Source of the DNA: Patiriisocius sp047731265
GTDB lineage: Bacteria > Bacteroidota > Bacteroidia > Flavobacteriales > Flavobacteriaceae
NCBI RefSeq assembly: GCF_047731265.1
Contig: NZ_CP159835.1
Location: 1,178,001 to 1,242,000, forward strand
Direction: 5' to 3'
Length of the DNA: 64,000 nucleotides
Shown here: positions 16,509 through 25,238 of the stretch, in pieces
How the letters are laid out: every line of letters begins with the position of its first letter
Position numbering within the stretch: the stretch's first letter is position 1
Notes under the pieces: generated by a model
Told to the model about the DNA's origin: nothing
The model's database searches: none
The model's input: the letters and a program-made list of their open reading frames with translations, nothing else
Translations under genes and position numbers: made by a program

Positions 16509-17375
16509 ATGAACCCTAAAGAAAGAAGGTCCAAGAAAATTAGGAAGAAGTTGCTTCACAAATATCGTTTGGTGATACTTAACGAGGATACTTTTGAGGA
16601 ACGTTTTGCATTCAAGCTAAATAGATTAAACGTATTTGTTTTTAGTATGTTAACCGCTATTTTCTTAATTGCAGTCACCACTATAATTATTGCATATACT
16701 CCATTACGCGAATATATTCCAGGATATTCTTCAGTAAAGTTGAAGCAAAAAGCAACAGAGCTTTCCCTTAAAACAGACTCTCTACAGCAGATTATTAATG
16801 TCAATGAGCAATATCTTTCTTCTATACGCAAGGTGCTTTCGGGGGATTTACCAGCAGTTAATTTTAACAAGGACTCCATTGTAGAAGCTGCAAGAATAGA
16901 CGCCTCTCAAATTGACCTTAGTGCTTCTAGACAAGATTCTCTGTTAAGAGAAAAGGTGGCGCAAGAAGATAAATACAACCCATTATTGGGTGAGATAGAA
17001 TTAGGGGTGGTTTTCTTCGCACCTGTAAAAGGGACTATTAGCGAATCCTATAATCCAGAGGAAAAACACTTTGCGGTCGATATTGTAACGGTTAAAGACG
17101 CTCCTGTAAAATCTGCAGCAGATGGCACTGTTATTTTTACTGGATGGACCGTAGACACTGGTAATGTAATGATTATTGAACACCCTAACGGCATTATTTC
17201 TGTTTATAAACACAATGCATCCATAAGCAAAAGCCAAGGAGATATTGTCGAAGGAGGCGAGGTAATTGCAACTGTTGGAAACACAGGCGAGCTTACTACG
17301 GGACCCCATTTACATTTTGAATTATGGAGAGATGGATACCCAGTAAATCCGTTAAACTTTATTGATTTTGATTAA
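16509..17375 (+). CDS. M23 family peptidase (LytM domain), membrane-anchored
   Basis: This 288-residue protein has a basic N-terminus, one membrane helix at about 41-63, and a helical spacer to about 165. The C-terminal LytM/M23 domain shows the zinc ligands: His and Asp in HFAVDI and the HLHFELW motif starting near residue 267. The enzyme is therefore predicted to cleave peptidoglycan peptides in the periplasm, or to activate amidases. The layout (cytoplasmic tail, helix, LytM) is the common Bacteroidetes M23 form. It is followed 6 bases later by the GH3-like gene and is likely co-transcribed with it. Confidence 0.9.
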   Translation: MNPKERRSKKIRKKLLHKYRLVILNEDTFEERFAFKLNRLNVFVFSMLTAIFLIAVTTIIIAYTPLREYIPGYSSVKLKQKATELSLKTDSLQQIINVNEQYLSSIRKVLSGDLPAVNFNKDSIVEAARIDASQIDLSASRQDSLLREKVAQEDKYNPLLGEIELGVVFFAPVKGTISESYNPEEKHFAVDIVTVKDAPVKSAADGTVIFTGWTVDTGNVMIIEHPNGIISVYKHNASISKSQGDIVEGGEVIATVGNTGELTTGPHLHFELWRDGYPVNPLNFIDFD

Positions 17376-17381
17376 TTTACT

Positions 17382-18878
17382 ATGTCTTTAAAATCTTTTG
17401 GCGCAAAAATTTTCGCAAAGTTTGTTGTAAACAAACAAAACCGTTGGGCAAGCAGGCCCGTAAAAACTCAGGAAAAAGTTTTTAAGGCATTGATTAACGA
17501 TGCCAAAAACACTGCATTTGGTATTGACCATAATTTTTTTGAAATAAAATCACTTCAAGATTTTGCCGCTAAAGTCCCTATTCGAGACTATGAAGCATTG
17601 CGAGACTATGTGGACAGAATGGTTGCAGGTGAGCCCGATATTTTGTGGCCAGGAAAACCTTTATACTTTGCTAAAACATCAGGAACCACTTCAGGAGCTA
17701 AATACATACCACTTACTAAAGAATCGATGCCTACACACATCAAAACGGCTCGAAATGCGATTCTTAACTATATTAATGAAACAGGAAAGGCAGGGTTTGT
17801 AGAGGGAAAAATGATTTTTCTTCAAGGCAGCCCTGAAATGACAGAAAAAAACGGAATTGGTTTAGGAAGACTGTCGGGAATTGTAGCACATTATGTACCC
17901 AATTACCTTCAAAAAAATAGAATGCCCTCTTGGGAGACCAATTGTATTGATGATTGGGAAACTAAAGTACAGGCAATTGTAGAAGAAACTAAGGCAGAAG
18001 ACATGACCGTTATTAGCGGGATTCCTCCTTGGGTGCAAATGTATTTTGAAAAGCTAACCGAAGCCACAGAAAAAAAAGTGGGTGACCTTTACAAAAACTT
18101 TGAATTGTTCATTTACGGAGGTGTAAATTTTGAACCCTATCGGGCAAAATTTGAAACATTGATTGGTCGTAAAGTTCCAGGCATAGAGTTATTCCCCGCG
18201 AGCGAAGGTTTTTTCGCATTTCAAGATTCTCAAAAGGAAAAAGGAATGCTGCTACAGTTAGATAGCGGTATTTTTTACGAATTTGTAAAAGCAGATGAGT
18301 TCTTTGGAGAAAGCCCGCAAAGGCTAACTATTGGTCAAGTACAATTGGATGTAAATTATGTTATGATAATTTCTACTAATGCTGGATTGTGGGCGTATAA
18401 TCTGGGAGACACCGTTCAGTTTACCTCGCTTACTCCGTATCGAGTCGTCGTTTCAGGGAGGATAAAACATTTTATATCAGCATTTGGAGAGCATGTTATT
18501 GGCAAAGAAGTAGAAACAGCAATGCGAGCAGCAATGGAGACGTTTGAGTTTTCTATTTCTGAATTTACAGTCGCTCCACAAACCAATCCAAAAGAAGGAG
18601 AACTCGCTTACCACGAATGGTTTATTGAGTTTGAAACAACGCCAGAAGACTTTTCAGAAGTAGGTGATTATTTAGATAAAGCGCTTCAAGGACAAAACAG
18701 TTACTATAAAGATTTAGTTGAAGGCGGGATGCTTCAGCCAATAAAAATCACTTCTTTAAAAAGGAATGCTTTTCAGCAGTATATGAAATCTCAAGGCAAA
18801 TTGGGGGGGCAGAATAAAGTGCCGCGTTTGGCAAATGACCGCAAGATTGCAGATGCTTTGGAGAGTTTTAAGATTTAA
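17382..18878 (+). CDS. GH3 auxin-responsive-promoter family protein (acyl-adenylating enzyme)
   Basis: This 498-residue protein belongs to the GH3 family of ANL-type adenylating enzymes. The phosphate-binding loop reads FAKTSGTTSGAKYIP near residue 97. IYGGVNFEPYR and LFPASEGFFAFQ lie in the middle, and YNLGDTVQFTS and RIKHFISAFGEHV fit the adenylate-binding core. Plant GH3 enzymes conjugate amino acids to jasmonate or auxin, but bacterial homologues have no settled substrate. It follows the M23 gene by 6 bases. What it activates here is unknown. Confidence 0.88.
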   Translation: MSLKSFGAKIFAKFVVNKQNRWASRPVKTQEKVFKALINDAKNTAFGIDHNFFEIKSLQDFAAKVPIRDYEALRDYVDRMVAGEPDILWPGKPLYFAKTSGTTSGAKYIPLTKESMPTHIKTARNAILNYINETGKAGFVEGKMIFLQGSPEMTEKNGIGLGRLSGIVAHYVPNYLQKNRMPSWETNCIDDWETKVQAIVEETKAEDMTVISGIPPWVQMYFEKLTEATEKKVGDLYKNFELFIYGGVNFEPYRAKFETLIGRKVPGIELFPASEGFFAFQDSQKEKGMLLQLDSGIFYEFVKADEFFGESPQRLTIGQVQLDVNYVMIISTNAGLWAYNLGDTVQFTSLTPYRVVVSGRIKHFISAFGEHVIGKEVETAMRAAMETFEFSISEFTVAPQTNPKEGELAYHEWFIEFETTPEDFSEVGDYLDKALQGQNSYYKDLVEGGMLQPIKITSLKRNAFQQYMKSQGKLGGQNKVPRLANDRKIADALESFKI

Positions 18879-18930
18879 ATGAATGGTTATTTGAAATATT
18901 TTCGTCCTGTAATTGGTATCAGAAATCTAT

Positions 18931-18938
18931 TATCTTTG
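18931..18938 (+). promoter_or_regulatory. -7 element TAnnTTTG
   Basis: TATCTTTG ends five bases before the ATG at 18944, implying a very short 5' leader. A TTG lies at 18913-18915, somewhat closer than the usual -33 spacing. Confidence 0.5.
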
Positions 18939-18943
18939 CGGCA

Positions 18944-20629
18944 ATGAATAAACAGAAAGCACATACACGTTCACGCGCACAAGAAAGTACAGGCGCCATA
19001 GAGCGCTTGTACATTACTATGCGGCACTTGTTTAACCGAGGTTTTTATAAGCCTATGGGTATTTCAGGAGAATCTTTGGTTGAATCGTTGCTTATCCTCA
19101 GGCCAGAAATTTATGGCTCAATTGCCGAAGAAAAAATTGAACTTCAAGGTTTATTATATGTTATCGATAGACTGCCAAATGGCATTGAAGAGTGCCTTTA
19201 TATAAACCTTACCAGTGACGAAGGGTATAAAGACTCTCATTTTACCGCTATCATTCCTCCAAAAAGAAGGCGCAACTGCTACCGTATTGACGGCGAGCAA
19301 ATGAACATTGAAATTACGCGAGGGCGAAGCGAAATATATGACATTCTTACACACCTTACATTTCTTTATATCGAATCTCATAAGATAATGAAAGAGGTCG
19401 TAATTGATGATGATGGAAGCGTTATTAGAGATTGGAAAAAGCTAGAAGAGGCCGTTCAGAAAAAAGAGCCGCTTACGCAACAAGAAAAAGAAATAGCGCT
19501 CACGCATACCGCTAATTTTTTAGGGAGAACATTTCAGGAGGTTACGGCTGTTTATGATGATTTTAGCTTTCCTGATAAACCCGATAGGTTTTTAAACATC
19601 ATTTACTATCTAGGAAAACTGGCCATTGCCGAAGTTGTAAAAAATGAAAAACGCATCATAACATTTAGCACTGTTTTGCGCGAACGTTTGGGACACCATA
19701 TTCATGGCGAGCGTTGGGCCTATAAAGTGAAAAGTGTTTTGGACGAAAAAGGACTGTTACAGCGGCCATTACATATTATTAGTGCAAATATGCACAGTGT
19801 GATGAATAGCTTGTATGCCGAAAAAGCACTGCCTACTGAAGCAAAGAAGGGAAGCTTAATGAATCTCTTTGAGATTTTAAGCAATTCGAAAAGTATAAAG
19901 CAGCGTGAAAAAACGATGAAAGTGGCATTGAAGGAGGGGATGACAATGATTGAAGACGAAAGCGGAACCAATATTAACGTCCAAATTTTTGATACAGCAA
20001 AACTTCAAAAGCTACCGTACGACTTAGTCGACTCTGAGAAAGCTGACGAAAAAAAACCGGTCATTATTGTTATGGATTATGCTTTTGGAGAGCAAGCGTA
20101 TGAAACCATGGATGAGCTTTTAAAACCCTTTGAAAAAGGTAAGGAAACTTACTTCTTGAACGTTGCATCCATTGGTATTATGGGTAAGGCAGGAATATTG
20201 GAAGGGGGAAAAGGGGATATAATGATACCTTCTGCTCACGTTTTTGAAGGTACCGCAGATAATTATCCATTTAAAAACTGTCTAAAGGTAAGCGACTTTG
20301 CTGGAGATGCGATAAAAGTTTGCAAAGGCTCTATGATAAGTGTTTTAGGAACCTCATTACAAAATAGAGATGTACTGCGCTTTTTCTTTACTTCAACTTG
20401 GAATGTAATAGGTCTAGAAATGGAAGGAGCGCATTATCAAAAAGCGATACAAGCTGCTTCAAGAATCAGAGGTAGTATCAACAAAAAGGTTAAATTAATG
20501 TATGCATATTACGCCAGTGACAACCCATTAGAAACAGGAAGCACATTAGCTTCTGGTGGCTTGGGCACAACGGGTGTAAAACCCACCTATTTAATAACAG
20601 AAAAAATGCTAAAGCATATTTTAGGATAA
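18944..20629 (+). CDS. conserved Bacteroidetes protein with nucleoside-phosphorylase-like C-terminus
   Basis: This soluble 561-residue protein has no signal peptide or membrane helix. I believe it belongs to a Bacteroidetes family annotated DUF6909, but that name is from memory. The C-terminal third reads like a PNP/UDP-phosphorylase or nucleosidase domain: a VIIVMDYAFGEQAYE strand, a SIGIMGKAGILEGGKGDIMIP segment resembling the Gly-rich phosphate loop region, and GLEMEGA at 490-496, which matches the EMEG motif that holds the ribose in nucleosidases. The N-terminal half is unrecognised. Substrate and partners are unknown. It stands alone with its own promoter box. Confidence 0.7.
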   Translation: MNKQKAHTRSRAQESTGAIERLYITMRHLFNRGFYKPMGISGESLVESLLILRPEIYGSIAEEKIELQGLLYVIDRLPNGIEECLYINLTSDEGYKDSHFTAIIPPKRRRNCYRIDGEQMNIEITRGRSEIYDILTHLTFLYIESHKIMKEVVIDDDGSVIRDWKKLEEAVQKKEPLTQQEKEIALTHTANFLGRTFQEVTAVYDDFSFPDKPDRFLNIIYYLGKLAIAEVVKNEKRIITFSTVLRERLGHHIHGERWAYKVKSVLDEKGLLQRPLHIISANMHSVMNSLYAEKALPTEAKKGSLMNLFEILSNSKSIKQREKTMKVALKEGMTMIEDESGTNINVQIFDTAKLQKLPYDLVDSEKADEKKPVIIVMDYAFGEQAYETMDELLKPFEKGKETYFLNVASIGIMGKAGILEGGKGDIMIPSAHVFEGTADNYPFKNCLKVSDFAGDAIKVCKGSMISVLGTSLQNRDVLRFFFTSTWNVIGLEMEGAHYQKAIQAASRIRGSINKKVKLMYAYYASDNPLETGSTLASGGLGTTGVKPTYLITEKMLKHILG

Positions 20630-20941
20630 GCTAAAAAGACATTTCGAAAAACAACAAAGTTGCTGTTGTTAAGGTTTTCAAAGAAATAATTCTTAAAAAA
20701 GAGCATGCTTAGAGGATATAAAATTTATGTAATTTGAGTTTTAGACAAGAATAAGACCACAGATAAATATGAGAAAAATACTGCCTTGTATCCAACAAAT
20801 ATATAGCACTATTCAACATAAAGATCAAGCAAAAAGAGTTAAGGAATGTAATAAATGAAATGCCCATTTATAATTTGTAAACCAACCAAAGATGAATAAT
20901 TTAGGCATTTTATCTTCCTATTTATTAAAAACCAAATACAT
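20630..20941. other. 312-base intergenic region before the polysaccharide locus
   Basis: No gene is seen. A short inverted repeat (20650-20656 with 20664-20670, 7-base loop) lies 20 bases after the preceding stop codon and could be a weak terminator, but it lacks a clear T-run. The rest is AT-rich. The promoter of the rfbD-led polysaccharide operon should lie here, but I could not find a convincing TAnnTTTG box. Confidence 0.5.
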
Positions 20942-21802
20942 ATGAAACGAGTTTTAGTCACAGGAGCAAATGGACAGCTAGGAAGGTGCCTTAAAGATGC
21001 ATCTCTAGAATTCTCTGAATTTGAAGTAATATTTACAGATCGGACCGTGATGGATTTGGGCAGTCCTATAAAAATGGCAGATTATTTCAGTAAAAATAAT
21101 TTTGACTTTTGTATAAACGCAGCAGCATATACCAATGTTGACAAAGCTGAAACGGATACAAAAGAAGCCCGTGATATTAATGCAGAAGGAGTTAAAAAGC
21201 TTGCCGAAATATGTTTAGAAAAAGGCACAACCCTTATTCATATTTCAACCGACTATGTTTTTGACGGTGAAAGCTTGGAGGATTATGTAGAAACAGATGC
21301 TACCAACCCCATTAATGTATATGGTGCTTCAAAATTAAAGGGCGAGCAATACATTGAGCAGTATCTAAAAACACACTATATCTTAAGAACCTCGTGGCTA
21401 TACTCTCAATATGGGCATAATTTTTTAAATACTATTTTAAAGCACGGTGCCTTAGGAACCGAATTAAAAATCACCACTGAGCAAACAGGTACCCCCACCA
21501 ATGCAAATGATCTAGCAAATGTAATTTTTAAGATGCTAGTGAGAACACCTGAATATGGAATCTATCATTTTGCAAACAAAGGCGCTTGTACTTGGTACGA
21601 TTTTGCAAAAGAAATTCTTGCCAATTCTCCTCAATTAAAGGCTGCAAAACTTGCAAAAACAGATCATTATCCTACTTTTGCTGCAAGACCTGAAAGAAGT
21701 GTTTTGAATACTAAAAAAATTGAGAAAGCATTAAACGTAGTTGCACCTTCTTGGACCATAAGTTTAAAAGGGCTAATGAAAGGTTTGAATACGCAACCAT
21801 AG
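20942..21802 (+). CDS. rfbD: dTDP-4-dehydrorhamnose reductase
   Basis: This 286-residue extended SDR protein carries the NAD(P)-binding motif GANGQLGR at residues 7-14, HISTDYVFDG with the catalytic Thr/Ser-Asp region, and the YGASKLKGE (YxxxK) motif near 128. It catalyses the last step of dTDP-L-rhamnose synthesis. The rfbA, rfbB and rfbC partners are not in this window and must be elsewhere. It is the first gene of the + strand polysaccharide locus, so rhamnose (or a related deoxyhexose) is a likely sugar of the polymer. Confidence 0.92.
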   Translation: MKRVLVTGANGQLGRCLKDASLEFSEFEVIFTDRTVMDLGSPIKMADYFSKNNFDFCINAAAYTNVDKAETDTKEARDINAEGVKKLAEICLEKGTTLIHISTDYVFDGESLEDYVETDATNPINVYGASKLKGEQYIEQYLKTHYILRTSWLYSQYGHNFLNTILKHGALGTELKITTEQTGTPTNANDLANVIFKMLVRTPEYGIYHFANKGACTWYDFAKEILANSPQLKAAKLAKTDHYPTFAARPERSVLNTKKIEKALNVVAPSWTISLKGLMKGLNTQP

Positions 21803-21855
21803 TGTTTTTTAAACATCTTAATAACATATTAATTTTATCACATTCATAAAATACT

Positions 21856-22827
21856 ATGAGCACAAATCAAAACACACAACAACCTGAAGAGATAGATTTA
21901 GGATATTTGTTTAAAAAGGTAAATGATTTTATTAAAAGTGTTTTTAGATCATTTTTCCTCGTTTTAGCATTTTTTAAAAAATATTTTATAATCGTGATAC
22001 TACTAATAATTGTAGGTTTCGCTTATGGATATTATAAAGATTCTACCGCCGAAAAAACCTACAATAATGAATTGATTGTAATCCCTAATTTTGAAAGTGT
22101 AGATTATCTCTATGACAAGGTAAAAGCAGTAAACCAAAAAATAAGCGCTGGCGATACTATCTATATGAAGCAGATTCTAGGCGCCAACTTTAAGAGATTG
22201 AAAAACATTAAAATTGAGCCAATCGTAGATTTGTATAACTTTCTATCCAAGTCGCGAGCGAATATAGACATCTTCAGTATTCTTTCAGAAAAGCAAGATT
22301 TTACAGATTATGTGGAAGAATTTGCAAACAGCAAATACTACAAATATCATAGAATGTCTGTCTCAATAGAGAGTAATGACTCTTCAGAAAAGGTTGTTAG
22401 CGATTTAATAAAATTTTTAAATGACAATGATCATTTCAGCGCTTATGAAAAAATATTCAAGGAAACGAAAGATTTTGAAATAAAGGAATATTATAAAATC
22501 TTAACTCAGATAGACACTTTGATAAAGGCGAGTGCGACTTTCAATAGCGCACCATCTTCAATAGAAGTAGTTACAAATAACGATCAACACGAGTTAATTG
22601 ATAAAAAAAGGCAAGTTTTAGCGAACCTTGTGGTACTGAAAACGGCGCAATTAGATTATACAAAACCTATAAAACTAATAAATGCCGATTACAATTTAAC
22701 GAACGAACGCTTTCTTAGCTTTTCGAATAAAGTGAGATATCCAGTATTGTTAGTTTTTCTATTTTCTGCATTCTTCTTTTTTCTTCACTTAATCAAAAAT
22801 CTTAGACGATACGCGAATTCTGAATAA
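21856..22827 (+). CDS. Wzz-like chain-length/polysaccharide co-polymerase protein
   Basis: This 323-residue protein has two membrane segments, at about 46-66 (YFIIVILLIIVGFAYGYY) and 293-313 (PVLLVFLFSAFFFFLHLI), with a helical periplasmic region between. That is the topology of Wzz/PCP proteins controlling polysaccharide chain length. No kinase domain is attached and no separate Wzc or Wza gene is seen here. Sequence identity to Wzz is not obvious by eye, so the call rests on topology and position. It follows rfbD by 53 bases and precedes wecB. Confidence 0.6.
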   Translation: MSTNQNTQQPEEIDLGYLFKKVNDFIKSVFRSFFLVLAFFKKYFIIVILLIIVGFAYGYYKDSTAEKTYNNELIVIPNFESVDYLYDKVKAVNQKISAGDTIYMKQILGANFKRLKNIKIEPIVDLYNFLSKSRANIDIFSILSEKQDFTDYVEEFANSKYYKYHRMSVSIESNDSSEKVVSDLIKFLNDNDHFSAYEKIFKETKDFEIKEYYKILTQIDTLIKASATFNSAPSSIEVVTNNDQHELIDKKRQVLANLVVLKTAQLDYTKPIKLINADYNLTNERFLSFSNKVRYPVLLVFLFSAFFFFLHLIKNLRRYANSE

Positions 22828-22878
22828 CTTACTGAACAAGTACAACTGAATTACGAATTATTTTTGATATTGAATATA

Positions 22879-24024
22879 ATGAAGAAAAAAAATCTATTGG
22901 TCTTCGGAACCCGCCCAGAAGCTATAAAAATGGCTCCTTTGGTAAAGGCTTTTTTGAAGAATGAAAACTTTGAAACGATTGTTTGCGTTACCGCGCAGCA
23001 CCGTGAAATGCTAGATCAAGTTCTTGAATTCTTTGAAATCGTTCCAGATTATGATTTAGATTTAATGCGTCCTAATCAAAATCTTTATACCCTAACAGCA
23101 ACTATTATAGAAGGCATGAAACCTGTACTGGATGAAGTTAAGCCAGACTACGTTTATGTACACGGTGATACCACAACCTCTATGGCTGTTGGGATAGCAG
23201 CTTTTTATAGCGGAGCAAAAATATGCCACGTAGAAGCTGGTTTACGCACATTCGATAGGCAATATCCATTTCCGGAAGAGTTTAACCGCCAGCTAACAGG
23301 TAAGATTGCAGACTATCATTTTGCACCCACCGAGCTTTCCAAAAAAAATCTTTTAGCCGAAAACACTAAAGAAGATAACATTTTAGTAACTGGAAACACA
23401 GTTATAGACGCACTTCTCTTCGGAATTGAAAAAGTAAATACTTCCAATTTTAAAGATGAAGAAATTGAAAGTTTAAAAAAGCTTTTAGAATTTCAGAATA
23501 ATGAGCAGGACACTGAGAAAAAAATAATACTTGTTACAGGTCATAGAAGAGAAAACCATGGTCAAGGACTTGTAAATATTTGTAGCGCGCTGAAAACAAT
23601 TGCTCACAATAATCCAGAAGTTGAAATTATCTATCCGGTTCATTTAAACCCCAATGTAAAAGGTCCTGTGCACGAAATGTTATCAAATATTGAAAACATA
23701 CAATTAATTAGTCCACTCGCATACCCTGCTTTTATATGGATAATGGAGAAAAGCCATATTATTATAACAGATAGTGGTGGGATACAAGAAGAGGCTCCTA
23801 GCCTTGGCAAACCGGTATTAGTAACTAGAACAACTACAGAAAGGCCTGAGGCCGTAGAGCAGGGTACTGTTATACTGGTTGGAACAGATAAAAATGCTAT
23901 TGTTTCAAAAACCCAAGAATTATTAGATAACCAGGAATACTACCAGCAAATGAGTATGTTGCATAATCCTTATGGAGACGGTAAAGCCTCTAAAAGAATA
24001 CTCGATTTTATTAAAGCATTATAA
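22879..24024 (+). CDS. wecB: UDP-N-acetylglucosamine 2-epimerase (non-hydrolysing)
   Basis: This 381-residue enzyme converts UDP-GlcNAc to UDP-ManNAc. Visible hallmarks are GTRPEAIKMAP at the N-terminus, VHGDTTTSMA, CHVEAGLRTFDRQYPFPEE, VTGHRREN and ITDSGGIQEEAP with the conserved active-site and UDP-binding residues. I chose the Met at 22879 (MKKKNLLVFG). An upstream Met at 22864 adds five residues. The next gene, wecC, starts one base after the stop, making a wecBC pair for UDP-ManNAcA. Confidence 0.95.
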   Translation: MKKKNLLVFGTRPEAIKMAPLVKAFLKNENFETIVCVTAQHREMLDQVLEFFEIVPDYDLDLMRPNQNLYTLTATIIEGMKPVLDEVKPDYVYVHGDTTTSMAVGIAAFYSGAKICHVEAGLRTFDRQYPFPEEFNRQLTGKIADYHFAPTELSKKNLLAENTKEDNILVTGNTVIDALLFGIEKVNTSNFKDEEIESLKKLLEFQNNEQDTEKKIILVTGHRRENHGQGLVNICSALKTIAHNNPEVEIIYPVHLNPNVKGPVHEMLSNIENIQLISPLAYPAFIWIMEKSHIIITDSGGIQEEAPSLGKPVLVTRTTTERPEAVEQGTVILVGTDKNAIVSKTQELLDNQEYYQQMSMLHNPYGDGKASKRILDFIKAL

Positions 24025-24025
24025 T

Positions 24026-25231
24026 ATGGAAAACAAGCCAAGTGTGGTAATGATGGGTTTGGGGTATATAGGACTTCCAACTGCAGCATTGATATCAAGT
24101 AGAGGATTGAGTGTCACTGGAGTTGACATTTCTCAAAACGTCGTGGACACTATAAATAGAGGCGAAATACACATTGTAGAGCCAGACTTAGACGGGTTGG
24201 TCCATTACGTGGTTAAAAAGAGGTATTTGAAAGCCGCTACCGCACCTGTAGTCGCTGACGTTTATCTAATAGCGGTACCTACTCCATTTAAAGGAGATCA
24301 CGTTCCAGACTTGTCTTACGTCCTTTCTGCAACAAAAAGCATCATACCTACTTTAACAAAAGGGGCTTTGGTTATTTTAGAGTCAACGAGTCCAGTTGGG
24401 ACAACTCAAAAAATGTTAGACACTATTCTTATTGAAAGACCTGAATTAGAAAATGAAATATACGTAGCTTACTGTCCAGAACGAGTGCTTCCTGGGAATG
24501 TGCTTCACGAACTCAAACATAATGACAGGGCTATAGGTGGTATTGACGATGCATCCACACAAAAAGCAATTTCATTCTACAAACACTTTGTTGTTGGGGA
24601 ACTGCACCCAACGAATGCAAGGACTGCAGAAATGGTAAAATTGGTAGAAAACGCTTCTAGAGATAATCAAATCGCTTTTGCGAATGAGCTTTCTATGATT
24701 TGTGACAAAGCAGAGATTAACGTTTGGGACATGATAGCATTAGCAAATAAACATCCAAGGGTAAATATATTACGTCCAGGCACAGGGGTTGGAGGACATT
24801 GTATTGCGGTAGACCCTTGGTTTATAGTAGCTGCTTTTCCTGAACAGAGTAAGGTAATACGTACTGCTCGGGAAGTAAACAATTATAAAACTGAATGGGC
24901 CATTGAAAAGGTAAAAAATCAAGCATTGCAATTTAAAATAGCGCACAATAGAGATGCTATTATTGCTTGTATGGGGTTAGCCTTTAAACCAGACATCGAT
25001 GATTTAAGAGAGTCTCCAGCTTTATACCTTACAGAACAGCTAGAGGTCTTAAACCATAGGGTATTGAGAGTAGAACCAAACATAGAAAGCACGAAGGCGC
25101 AAAAAATATATGCTATTGATGATGCCGTTGAAAAAGCAGATATTATTGTATTTTTAGTAGCACATAGTGAATTTAAAAACCTGACTAAATCGGAAAACAA
25201 GATTATTATTGATTTTGTAGGATTAAAATAA
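24026..25231 (+). CDS. wecC: UDP-N-acetyl-D-mannosamine dehydrogenase
   Basis: This 401-residue enzyme of the UDP-glucose/GDP-mannose dehydrogenase family has an N-terminal Rossmann motif (MMGLGYIGLP), the central helix with NEL and CDKAEINVWD, and the catalytic Cys in GTGVGGHCIAVDP. Together with WecB it makes UDP-ManNAcA, an aminouronic acid donor. The Met at 24026 is chosen because a longer form would overlap most of the end of wecB and begins with an unrelated sequence. It is followed 7 bases later by the lyase gene, the first of the modification set. Confidence 0.93.
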   Translation: MENKPSVVMMGLGYIGLPTAALISSRGLSVTGVDISQNVVDTINRGEIHIVEPDLDGLVHYVVKKRYLKAATAPVVADVYLIAVPTPFKGDHVPDLSYVLSATKSIIPTLTKGALVILESTSPVGTTQKMLDTILIERPELENEIYVAYCPERVLPGNVLHELKHNDRAIGGIDDASTQKAISFYKHFVVGELHPTNARTAEMVKLVENASRDNQIAFANELSMICDKAEINVWDMIALANKHPRVNILRPGTGVGGHCIAVDPWFIVAAFPEQSKVIRTAREVNNYKTEWAIEKVKNQALQFKIAHNRDAIIACMGLAFKPDIDDLRESPALYLTEQLEVLNHRVLRVEPNIESTKAQKIYAIDDAVEKADIIVFLVAHSEFKNLTKSENKIIIDFVGLK

Positions 25232-25238
25232 TCACAAT

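Noticed and set aside
20650..20670. Hairpin as a firm terminator after the PNP-like gene
   Set aside because: It has only 7 pairs and no T-run, so I list it only as a possibility within the intergenic entry.
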